This document shows positions 53,586 through 63,689 of a stretch of DNA of 64,000 bases, piece by piece. Each line of letters starts with the position of its first letter. The stretch's first letter is position 1. The notes beneath the pieces were generated by a model that had not been told where the DNA came from, did no database searches, and was given only the letters and a program-made list of their open reading frames with translations. The position numbers and the translations under genes were made by a program. Location of the stretch: assembly GCA_026168455.1 (NCBI GenBank), contig CM047426.1, forward strand, positions 85,091,986 through 85,155,985, written 5' to 3'. Source of the stretch: Theocolax elegans (lineage: Eukaryota; Arthropoda; Insecta; Hymenoptera; Cerocephalidae).

Positions 53586-53593
53586 TATAAATA
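53586..53593 (+). promoter_or_regulatory. TATA box of peptide gene C
   Basis: TATAAATA, with an initiator-like TCAGT whose A is at 53,619, 33 bp downstream. Sequence between and around differs from copies A and B, but the core spacing is kept. Confidence 0.75.
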
Positions 53594-53657
53594 CATCGAT
53601 TTGTTCGAAAAGTAAATCAGTTCGCCCTCTGCTTTGTTAGTAAACGATTATTTCAAA

Positions 53658-54255
53658 ATGGCTTCACGCTACTTTTTGGCAATTTGCGCTATTGTGCTTT
53701 TCGCTGCAGTCGTTAGCATCCATGCGCAAAGTCAACCAGAGTCAGTAAACGTAGATGAGAACGACATCGATGACTCGTCATTTGATATTGACTCGTCTAT
53801 AGAGGATAAAAACTGGGTAAATAAACATTTTAAATTTTTTTTCTTAGAATAATTATTTAATTATAAAAAATTACGGATTTCGAAAATACAATAATTTTAC
53901 GTGGAGAATAAAATAAAAATTGATTACTATGTAGTAGAATACAATATGTTCGTGAACAATAATTCATACACTAAATATCTTATTTGTGTGCAGTTCAAGA
54001 AGAAGATCCTAAAGAAAGTATTGAAGGTCCTCGAAAAAGCTCTAAAAGGTGTGGCGAAACACTGCCTAGAGCCAGCTGCTAAACACTGCAAAAAGTACTG
54101 GTACAACCCATCCAAAATCGTTGACTGTGCTGTAAGTAAACATTTCAAAGCTTAGGAACTGTAAACATCTTAATTTCAAATTTCAATTTTTAAATATTTT
54201 GTTATCATTGGTTTTACAGAAGCAGTACGCTGCTACTCAATGTCTTGGAGGTTAA
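53658..54255 (+). CDS. Small secreted cationic four-cysteine peptide precursor, copy C, divergent (3 exons)
   Basis: Exons 53658-53816, 53994-54131 and 54220-54255 give 110 residues. The signal peptide is nearly the same as in the other copies (MASRYFLAICAIVLFAAVVS). The propiece is four residues longer and more divergent but still acidic (DENDIDDSSFDIDSSIED). Exon 2 begins FKKKILKKVLKVLEKALKG and keeps both KHC motifs, KKYWYNPSK and DCA. Exon 3 ends CLGG, where the others end CLGA or CIAG. Start chosen at MASRY, since the frame just upstream has no conserved residues. Introns are short (177 and 88 nt). AATAAA at 54,578 is the likely poly(A) signal. Conservation is strongest in the cationic cysteine region and weakest in the propiece, as expected if the former is the active product. 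Confidence 0.86.
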
Positions 54256-54334
54256 TTATTCAAGTTCAATTTATCTATGATACGTCACACGATCATCGCC
54301 GTCCAGTTTTCATAAATTAAACAATTCAATGCTT

Positions 54335-54385
54335 GCGATGGCTAAATCGATAGAGCAGAGGCTTATAATTTGGAGATCTTATAAT
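54335..54385 (+). other. Degenerate tRNA-like segment
   Basis: Contains TGGCTAAATCGATAGAGCAG, like a tRNA D-arm/A box, followed by an anticodon-arm-like GAGGCTTATAATTTGGAGATC stretch without good pairing. No T-arm consensus (GGTTCGAATCC) follows, so a functional tRNA is unlikely. It may be a tRNA relic or a SINE head, or chance. It lies in the probable 3' UTR of gene C. Confidence 0.25.
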
Positions 54386-54577
54386 GGATTTATATGATTT
54401 TCTGTCGATTAATACAAGCACTACTTGTGAAATTGTAATAAGTTCCATAAGTGTTTCTCCTCCACTGTTGACTACCTTCGAAATGAGAGCATAAAACAAC
54501 GATACATAATATAAATATAACAGATTGATTAAATCACATCAATATTGATCTTTTATTTATTTTATATAATAGAATTC

Positions 54578-54583
54578 AATAAA
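54578..54583 (+). terminator. Candidate poly(A) signal of peptide gene C
   Basis: AATAAA followed by a TG/T-rich stretch (TGTGTTTTTATAC), 323 nt after the stop codon. Confidence 0.5.
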
Positions 54584-54599
54584 TGTGTTTTTATACATT

Positions 54600-56495
54600 A
54601 CTTTCATTGTTTTATTGGAGTTAAATATATAGATTTAAGGTTTCCCTATATTCTATGATACAATGTAAATAGCCTAGTAAACTGTTGAAACTCGATTAAA
54701 ATTATATCATCTAAAGTCAATGTGAGATTAATTTAACTATTTCCAAGTGATATAATATTTTGAAAAAAAAGTTATTTTTTCTGATATTGGAGCTTACTCG
54801 AAAATATCCGAGTGTCTATAAAAAAGTCTAATATATCCAAATAAAAATAAATAACTAATATTCAAAATAGTAATTATTCGTCGTACGTAAAATTTTAATG
54901 ACAATCAGTTATGATTCCTTCAAATATACTATTTAATTTTATTTTATAAAATTATTGGTGAATATATAATTGAGAAAATCGCACAATGAGAGTATGATGA
55001 AAATGGTTATGTGGACATAATCGATATGTCACATTTCAATTGTTTTATCACCACTTTAAGTATTCTTGATCTACCCAAATTAAGAATATTAAATAATTAA
55101 GTACGTTCAAATTATTCAAAAGATTATTTGAATCATTTTTAATAATTCGATAATAGAGACTTTCTTATGATGGTAAAAATACAGATAAATGCTGTAATAT
55201 ATCTTGTTGATATTTCGTTCATTAGTAGTTTCTATGGTTGAATAAAGCAACACCTTTACAACCTATCCGATTTTCCAATGCATTGTAAGATAAACCGAAG
55301 ACGACAGTAAGTATAATGATGATATCATTAATAACTCAAAATGGAATATGGAATTCGTAATTTACGCACTCTATTTTATTGAGAAGTTTCTCCCCTACGA
55401 TACCCTCTTCACGTAATTTCTTCTTAACGACGTATGATTCTAAATAAAAAAAGCTCTGCGTAAATATAGATCTTAGCTATATATTTAATTATAAACTCAT
55501 AGTACTATTTCACTCTGTAATAATCAGCGTTCGAAAGTCGTCTAGATTCTTTACCAAGGAATGTACGCATTCGAATCCTCTTCCCAAAATTTATTTTTTC
55601 TGGCACGGTATTTTCGAATAGATAATTTCCCCAGTTCGAAAAATCTTCCCAATTGTTCATCCTCAATACCGTGTAAACTTTTACGCTATTATAAGCTTTT
55701 GAACAATAATTAATTGATTACCTATCGCAATAATTATAATCATTTATAACTATTATTTATAATACTATACTCCAATATTATTGGTTATACACATATACAT
55801 TGAGAAAAATGTGCTAGTATAAATTACTATTTTAATAATAAACGGACTTACACAATTGAAAAAATTGCTATCAATAATGGTAAAAATTGCCATCATTTAG
55901 GAAAAATTACTATTGATAATGGCAATTTTTATCATTATTAATAGCAATTTTTTCAATTGTGTAAGTCCGTTTATTATTAAAATAGTAATTTTTACTAAAA
56001 ATTTTTTCTCAGTGTATGTTTGTGAGTATAATTTGAATACGTGAATCTGCAAAAACATACGTAACAACAGTAGTGGATTTAAATTTTTTAATATGTGTTA
56101 ATATTTGAAAATTTATAACAATCATAGTGTTATGATTTGAATTAACGTTATAAATATTTTGCAATCCCCTATAAATAACTGTTTCAAATATAATGATGAG
56201 AGTCATCATTTTACTTGCAATTTAAATAATTGGAAATTAGTATACTTATATACAATTATTTTATAATACATTATAGTACTTGAGTTATGATTTCTTTAGA
56301 AATATACTAAAAATTATAGTATAATATATAATGTTAATGATACGCAATTACATATAAAACAATATCTAATTTTACATGAGGGCAAAAGGAAAGAATAAGT
56401 AGAACAATTATTTTATTATTATCGAGTTTATTTAATAAATGAAAATAAATTAAAAAATGAAATGAAAAATATTTATAGATTATTTAAAAAAATCC
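54600..56495. other. Spacer between peptide genes C and D
   Basis: AT-rich sequence without recognisable genes. The only structured unit is the foldback element at 55,798-56,014. A GC-richer patch at about 55,510-55,680 is unexplained. Confidence 0.55.
55798..56014. mobile_element. Foldback MITE flanked by TA
   Basis: A nearly perfect long hairpin. The left arm contains AAACGGACTTACACAATTGA and the right arm its reverse complement, with pairing extending outward to CATTGAGAAAAAT / TTTTTCTCAGTG and inward to ATTGCCATCA-type sequence. TA dinucleotides border both ends (55,796-55,797 and 56,015-56,016). There is no ORF. The high arm similarity suggests a fairly young Tc1/mariner-type non-autonomous element, or frequent correction between arms. 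Confidence 0.78.
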
Positions 56496-57259
56496 TCAAC
56501 CAGCAATGCATTGAACGGCTATGTATTCAGTCTGCAATAAGAAAAATAAATATTAGTATTAGGTATGCGATTTGCAATATTTTGATGAACATTTAATAAA
56601 ATAATCTACGTACAGCGCAGTCGATGAGTTTGGATGGGTTGTACCAATACTTTTTGCAATGCTTGGCAGCTGGCTCGAGGCAGTGTTTGGCGGCTCCTTT
56701 TAAAGCTTTCTCCAGAATTTGAACTGCTTTCTTCAAAAGCTTCTTGTTAAGCTAGAGTCAAATGAAGATAAAATTTACTAATGCTAAGCACTCTTAAACA
56801 TTCTTAAAAATTAATTCTCTAATTTAATGATTTTATATAGGGTTATTAAACTCAGAAAATGGTAATTTTTTACATTTTTTATAAACGAATGAATGAATAT
56901 ATTTTTGAAACCCCTAAACGTCAGGTCCCTCGACGTCTAAACGTCCCTCTTTATGTTTTAAGCTGAGTTTTTTGAGATTTTTAATTCAAAGTTATACATA
57001 TAATTTTTAGATTGTAAGGTGCAGATTGCTGTAATTTGGGTCCTAAATTCTGTTGACAATTTCAATCGTAGTATAATAGTTTAAAAATTAATTAAAAATT
57101 AAAATTACTTACCCATCCATCTTCGATGGAAGAATCGAAGGAGTCGTCGATCTCATACTCCTGTTCGTTTAGAGATTCTGGTACGCTTTTAGCATGAATG
57201 CTAACAACGGCGGCGAATAAAACGAGGGCGCAGATGGCCAAAAAGTAACGAGATGCCAT
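56496..57259 (-). CDS. Small secreted cationic four-cysteine peptide precursor, copy D (3 exons)
   Basis: Exons 57113-57259, 56614-56751 and 56496-56531 give 106 residues. Signal peptide as in A. The propiece has KSVPESLNEQEYE, acidic. Exon 2 reads LNKKLLKKAVQILEKALKG with both KHC motifs and WYNPSK. Exon 3 reads TEYIAVQCIAG, so the C-terminus differs from A/B/C. An in-frame TTG lies 13 codons upstream, but the MASRY start is kept because it begins a clean signal peptide and is conserved. It forms a head-to-head inverted pair with copy E; the two precursors look identical at protein level wherever I compared them. Confidence 0.87.
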
Positions 57260-57334
57260 TTTTAGTTTTATTTTAGTTTGTTTGTTTACGATTAACAAAA
57301 TGAGACTGTTTAATTTTGTACTTGCGAAGTATCG

Positions 57335-57342
57335 TATTTATA
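57335..57342 (-). promoter_or_regulatory. TATA box of peptide gene D
   Basis: TATAAATA on the minus strand. The initiator-like site is ACAGT, with its A at 57,307, 35 bp downstream. The 5' UTR differs from that of A, B and E. Confidence 0.7.
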
Positions 57343-58155
57343 GTCAAATGTTTCCTTATCTTGCTTAGTTAGGCCACGATTAGTTATCAATTGATCTACC
57401 TAATGTGATTTCCCGTATCAATTGATTAAGATACATTGAAAAGAAAACTGAAATGATTCGATAGAATTTCTATATGTATTGTTTGTGTTATTACCATAAG
57501 AAAGAAATTATATTTGTTTCCTACAAAATAATTAAAATTTTATATATTTAAATCATTAGTGTATAAACTAGAAATCTTTTATAAATTAATATCTATTCTT
57601 GATGAATATTTTTCAATTATTTTGTAATAATTGCAGTATACGAAAAAAAATGAAGATATGGTTTATTAGTGAAATATTCTTAATAACAAAAAAATATATA
57701 AAATTTTATAAACTAATCCGTGAGCATATTTAAATTTATAGTTTACCACCTAATAAATTTTCAATCTTAACCAATCAATAATACTTAATTAATTACATTT
57801 AAAATACAGTTATATTTCTTTAATAATAATTATAAGCTATAGAAAACGGGTAGATTTTTTGTGAAAAAAATTAAATCACCATTAGTGTCAAGATCGATAA
57901 ATGTTTTTTAATTTCATACAAAACATAAGGGCATTTTTAGTATTTAATATAATAGATCAGAGTTAATTAATATAAATACGGAAATCACAGAAAGCCAACT
58001 GTTATCATTATAATTTGTACTTTACCGAATCGTGTATATCTTGATTTCATGCAGTACTTCCCTGGGATTTGTATATTAAATATTATCTGTTACCAAGTAG
58101 TAATATTCACTGATTTAACGATAGCTAATTCGATACTATTTCAGATATCTTTGAC
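57343..58155. other. Divergent intergenic region between peptide genes D and E
   Basis: Contains the upstream regulatory regions of both head-to-head genes. It is AT-rich and holds no gene. I see no extended inverted symmetry here, in contrast with the gene bodies on either side. Confidence 0.6.
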
Positions 58156-58163
58156 TATATAAA
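58156..58163 (+). promoter_or_regulatory. TATA box of peptide gene E
   Basis: TATATAAA, with initiator-like TCAGT (A at 58,191) 35 bp downstream. From the initiator to the start codon the sequence matches the 5' UTR of copies A and B (e.g. AAACGGACAATCACCTACTC), not that of D. Confidence 0.75.
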
Positions 58164-58244
58164 CATTATTGTGGGAAGGTAAAATCAATCAGTTTACCAA
58201 GTCTCGTCTCAGCAAACGGACAATCACCTACTCCCACGTTAAAA

Positions 58245-59011
58245 ATGGCATCTCGCTACTTTTTGGCCATCTGCGCCCTCGTTCTATTCGCCGCCGTTGT
58301 CAGCATTCATGCTAAAAGCGTACCAGAATCTCTAAACGAACAGGAGTATGAGATCGACGACTCCTTCGATTCTTCCATCGAAGATGGATGGGTAAGTAAT
58401 TTTAATTCTTAATTAATTTTTAAACTATTATACCACGATTGAAATTGTCAACAGAATTTAGGACCCAAATTACAGCAATCTGCACCTTACAATCTAAAAA
58501 TTATATGTATAACATTGAATTAAAAATCTTAACAAATTCAGCTTAAAACATAAAGAGGACCTGACGTTTAGGGGTTTCTAAAATATATTCATTCATTCGT
58601 TTTTAAAAAAATGTAAAAAATGATCATTTTCTGAGTTCAACATCCCTATATAAAATCATTAAATTTTAGAGTATTAGTTTTTAAGAATGTTTAAGATATT
58701 TAATTATGTTTAAGAGTGCTTAGCATTAGTAAATTTTATCTTCATTTGACTCTAGCTTAACAAGAAGCTTTTGAAGAAAGCAGTTCAAATTCTGGAGAAA
58801 GCTTTAAAAGGAGCCGCCAAACACTGCCTCGAGCCAGCTGCCAAGCATTGCAAAAAGTATTGGTACAACCCATCCAAACTCATCGACTGCGCTGTACGTA
58901 GATTATTTTATTAAATGTTCATCAAAATATTGCAAATCGCATACCTAATACTAATATTTATTTTTCTTATTGCAGACTGAATACATAGCCGTTCAATGCA
59001 TTGCTGGTTGA
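58245..59011 (+). CDS. Small secreted cationic four-cysteine peptide precursor, copy E (3 exons)
   Basis: Exons 58245-58391, 58756-58893 and 58976-59011 give 106 residues. The coding exons and both introns match copy D in inverted orientation: KSVPESLNEQEYE propiece, KKAVQILEKALKG helix, TEYIAVQCIAG tail. Similarity to D stops close to the start codon on one side and at the stop codon on the other. The 5' UTR is instead A/B-type. This mosaic suggests gene conversion between D and E, or a conversion tract over an A/B-like gene. AATAAA at 59,143-59,148 is a plausible poly(A) signal. Confidence 0.87.
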
Positions 59012-59142
59012 TCATCGTATCATATTAAACTATAACCAACTACTGAATTAATGGCATTGTCGCAAAACATCGTTAATTTATTATTGTTATTTATTTATAT
59101 TATGTTATAGAATGTTTTATATGTTCATTATACAGATATGAA

Positions 59143-59148
59143 AATAAA
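59143..59148 (+). terminator. Candidate poly(A) signal of peptide gene E
   Basis: AATAAA about 130 nt after the stop codon, followed by a T-rich stretch. Confidence 0.5.
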
Positions 59149-60120
59149 TATAATTTTTTACAGATACACGAGAGTGCTTTAATCGAATAACAATTGCTCC
59201 AAGATACCGTTATTTTTTTAAATTTTGAAAAGTTCGTGTATTGTATTAATAATAAATTGTATATTGTATTAAAAGAATCTAAATTTATCATGAGACTTTG
59301 TTTACAAACTTGGTTTTTACACGATTAATTAAAATAGTGAATCGTAATAAATCTTATTTTGCGATTTTGAATAGTATTAAAAAAAATATATTATATCTAG
59401 GTAAACGAAGACATTCGGTTGTCGTAAAGTTACGAGTACTAAATTGCCATGTCCTCGGTATAGATGCAGGTGCTCCCTGTATATGTATATGTAAGCTCAT
59501 CGGATATTCACGTGTTTCTAGATATAGATAGAACATTGCGGTGGATTCACGTGAGCCGGTTACCGGTTGATTATGAAATAGAGGATGTCTGAAGGCTAAA
59601 AGTAGGTCAACTCGATGCGACATCGGATGCGCAAGCTCCCTTGCCCGTTCATCATTATACCCTCGCATTCTTTCTTTTGTTTTTGCGTGCTTATCATAAT
59701 AAATTTTGGCTTCTGAATTTCACAGTCTGTGAAGGTATCTTGCAAGAATTATTAATGCGATTTAATTTATTATAAGGTATATATAGATGATGTTGAATTT
59801 TATCATTTTTAGCTTTTGCGACAAATGTATTATCTCTTAAATAATAATTAGTGAATATTCACAAAGGTGATTAGCGAACAATTACTGATTCAAAGAGAGA
59901 ATTTCAGAAGAAAGGATCGTTTTTAAATCTATAGTGCTATTTTATTTTAAAAATATTGTACGATTGATAATATACTGTAATCGTTATTATTATACAATAA
60001 CTATTATTTCGATATGTGGTATATATGGCTGGTGAAATAAGAAATTAAAGATTATTAGGTCAAAAGAAACAATAAATTTTTCATATTAAACTTTGGTTAT
60101 AATTTCTTTAATTTCTTATT

Positions 60121-60272
60121 TTCTTCATAACTTTGTTCCAAATTAAGTAATTTGAGCTTCTTTTTTTCAAACCATATCTACTTGAACTCAACTTTCTTCT
60201 GGTTTTGGTTTGAGTGCCTATCTCTATTTGTTTCCGAGTTGTAAGCGATCAAATTATAAGTAATTTTTACTG
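60121..60272 (+). repeat. Dispersed repeat copy, uninterrupted
   Basis: Contains both the part matching 18,370-18,470 (direct) and the part matching 18,191-18,258 (inverted). Landmarks are ATAACTTTGTTCC, TTTGAGTGCCTATCT and GTAAGCGATCAAA. There is no ORF. It acts as an empty-site comparison for the insertion at 18,471. Confidence 0.65.
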
Positions 60273-61989
60273 ATATTATTATGATGTCGAATAACTCGCG
60301 TAAAAGTGGCCATTGGCAAGAGATAACTTGGTTTTCTTCACATTTTTATATTATAAAAGACATACCAAAGTTAAGATAAGCTCCGTTTCCCGGAGGTCAA
60401 GTACTCCCCTTGAGAGTAGTTATTTTGTTCTTCAATTAATTAAAAATGGTCATATTTGTATCAGAATATTTCAGCCGGGGAAGTGAATTTGAAGCAAATT
60501 TAAATTTTATACATCACATAGAGCAATATATTCATATAAAAATTATTTTATTCTTATATGGTATTTTCTTCAATGTGTAACAAAAACGATTGCACAGCGA
60601 AATTAGTATAGCAAGCCTATTTGTAAGGAATTCAACGGCACACAGATTGAGCAGTAAACAAATGTATACTTAATTAATTTTATAATTAATAAATCAAATA
60701 GTGAATATTCATATTAATCAATTAGTAAAAGTTTAGTTATTAAGCAGATTAGTGAAATTTTCACTAATTAATATGTAGAGAGTAAAAGGAACACACGATT
60801 ATATTATATTTAATTTTTAAGTTTACCATTTCTTTTCGGATCTGACATTAATTTTACAAAATTATATTTCCATGAAGGCCCTCTTAGGAATTATTTTATA
60901 TTCCGGTTAAACGTCCCATTTACGAAATTTAAGTTCACAGTAAAATCTTCTTAAACCTACGTTACATGGTTTTGAATATACGTACGTTTAAGTAAATAAA
61001 ATTTATGTATGGTATTGCAATTAAATAGCTAATAAAAATAATGGAACGCTTCCTAAAAAATAAATAAGTATATCATGTTTAAATAATAATATATTAGCAT
61101 TGTTAATCGAAAGATTATATGTTAAAATAGTCATGATTAAAAAAAGTTGTATACTGATATATTAATTTGCTTAACATATTACGAATGAAAGTACTTATGA
61201 CTAGATAAACGAATAAATAAAATAATTTGAAAGTTATTTTCTAATTTGTAAAACTATATTTTATTCATTTTTCTTGGATAATCGTCAACCAGATGTGTAA
61301 AAAGTTTTTCAACAATTTTAATAAACAATGTTAAAATGATTTATGAATGAATAGTTATAAAATTGGAAAAAGTGTCGAAAATACAATCACCTATAATATA
61401 ATATCTTTGAGTCAGCTGTATACATTGCGTATTAAACACGTTCTATAACCTATTTACTGCTTTTACTTATTTATTCAATGAATAATAATTTATTATCTAA
61501 TAGTTTTCATAACTTAATACTTTAGTTAAGTGTAATTTTCTTTCACAATATTTATATTTTAATTCGAATGAGTTTAGTTTCAATTATTGATGGAGAGCTA
61601 CCGCCGATTTAACTGTAAGAAAACACGGATCTAAATAATACTTTTATTCAAACGTATGTGTCAAATAGTTATGTACGATGATTCATCTTGAAATCATAAT
61701 GAAATTTTTTTTGTTTTACCTACTTTTAGGACTATTAAATATGATCATCTGATCTGAACAATAGTTCGTGAAACAATCACATCGTGTATGATAAATAATC
61801 GTCCAGGGGATCTTGTCGTTTATTATACCGAATTTTAATAATCATTTATAGTAATTATTTTTTTTTATGTTTTTTCAAAGTTGTTTACGTTTTATTACAT
61901 ATTAATCAATACTTTAATTAACAAGTCAAATACTCCATTTTCTTCAATGTTCAATACTTTAGAAAATTATAAATATTTTAGTAACTAAA

Positions 61990-62474
61990 GTTTAAAGTTT
62001 TATATTTTCGCGAAATATTAACGTACAGAAATTGGCGTGACGGTTTTGGAAAGGTATTCGTAAGCCCTTTAAAGTTCCGTTGGTTTGATTATATAATATA
62101 TATTGTTTAGTTTTTAATAGAACTTAAAAACAAAAAAACTTTCTTAAATTTTACTTATATTTAATGACACGTTAGTTTTAAAGAAAAATTTTTCTAATGT
62201 AAACCTGTAGAAACAAAGGTACTTACATCTCTCTTTCGAATGCCGTTAGGTTTATCTTCCATTTTTTAATTTAGAACTGACGTGTCATTAAATATAAGTA
62301 AAAACTAGAAAATATATATTTTATAAGGAAACCAACAGAATTTTAAAGGGATTACTAATACCTTTCCAAAACCCTGTCGCCAATTTTTGTACGTTAATTT
62401 TTCGCAGAGGTATAAAATTTTAAAATTTATACAATTTTTTCCACGAGGGGTCAGAAAATTATGAGCGGCAGTGT
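61990..62474. mobile_element. Long degenerate inverted repeat (mariner-like remnant?)
   Basis: The left arm (about 61,990-62,178) and right arm (about 62,270-62,428) pair imperfectly through ATTAACGTACA, AATTGGCG, GGTTTTGGAAAGGTATT, CCAACGG/CCAACAG and TAATGACACGT. The right outer end reads, outward, as TACACTGCCGCTCATAATTT, resembling Tc1/mariner termini; the left outer end is not clear. No transposase ORF lies between the arms. It is probably an old foldback transposon with an eroded left end. Confidence 0.6.
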
Positions 62475-63667
62475 ATATGATTTACTATATATAGTTTTGC
62501 ATTACATTCAAACGAGTATCTAATTTAAAAACTAATTTAAAAAATTCTACAAAATACAATGAATATTATTAAATATCAACTTGTAATATTCAGTGCAATG
62601 TAATTAATTATATATTTAAGATTTGACAACAACAACGTATACATGTAATGCAATTCTTTATACACGGCCATCTCCATCTTCAATCTTACAAGGAAAAAAA
62701 TTAGCCGAATTATAATAACAATGAAAACATACATTTTTACATTCGATTATCCTTATAATTTTATTATAAAATGTTTTTCTATATCAATCCATATATCAAG
62801 GCAATCTAGATTGGCTTACGGCCTACAAGATTAAAAGATACGATAGAAAGCCAGAATGAAATCTTGAGCGATGAATCTTTTTCAACTGTGCAGAATCCAC
62901 GTAGACGTTTAAAGTTCGAATTGTTTTCTCACATCCGAGTTTAATTTACTTATATATACATATATTGAATTGAATGCGCTCCCGCGGCAACTTTGAAGAG
63001 GTTTCTTTTCTTGCCAACACTCAGATCATGGATCGATAAGAAGAAGTAACTTATTTACAAAACTGTAACTTAACTAGACGTGAGAACATTTCGGCTGAGA
63101 AGACTATGCTGATGATTTGACGCTTCTAAAACGTGCGTTACGTCAGCTAATACGGTAATAATAATTAGGTCTCATTGTAAAATCCCAAACGATATTTATT
63201 CTCTTTACGTAAGATGAGTAAATAAAACGTATATTTATTTAAGAACAAGTACGTACGTACTAAGTTTTATGATAATTATAATAGTGTGACAATTAAATTT
63301 ATTTTTACCTTTAATTGTATGTACACACGAGGTTCGATTAATTTACATTCCTGCATTTAATTAAAATGAAAGTGACGTATTGCATCTTTCATACGCGCGG
63401 TAAATTAAAAGCCATCTTAGTGAAAATGTTATTTAACTTGCTAATAATATTATTATTAACACTTCGATAATTTCAAATATTTAGCAATGTTATCAAAATA
63501 ATCAGGCATATACAGGATATTAATGAAATAACATAATTATCTCTTTTCTTTCAATATATCGATTCATCTTGTTTTTAAATAACCATCCATGTTTTCCACA
63601 TAGCATCGATCATCAATCCTACTTGCGTGTACGCACATAAATAAATACATTTTTCGAGAATTCGTAA

Positions 63668-63689
63668 AATATATATATATATATATATA
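63668..63689. repeat. (AT)n microsatellite
   Basis: An uninterrupted AT dinucleotide run bordered by GC-richer sequence on its right. Confidence 0.85.

Noticed and set aside
57260..57299. Upstream in-frame TTG extension of peptide copy D
   Set aside because: It would add lysine-rich residues before the signal peptide; the MASRY start is conserved in all five copies.
59354..59668. 104-codon minus-strand open frame and overlapping plus-strand frame
   Set aside because: They overlap on opposite strands in a GC-richer patch with no family resemblance; one of them at most could be real, and nothing supports either.
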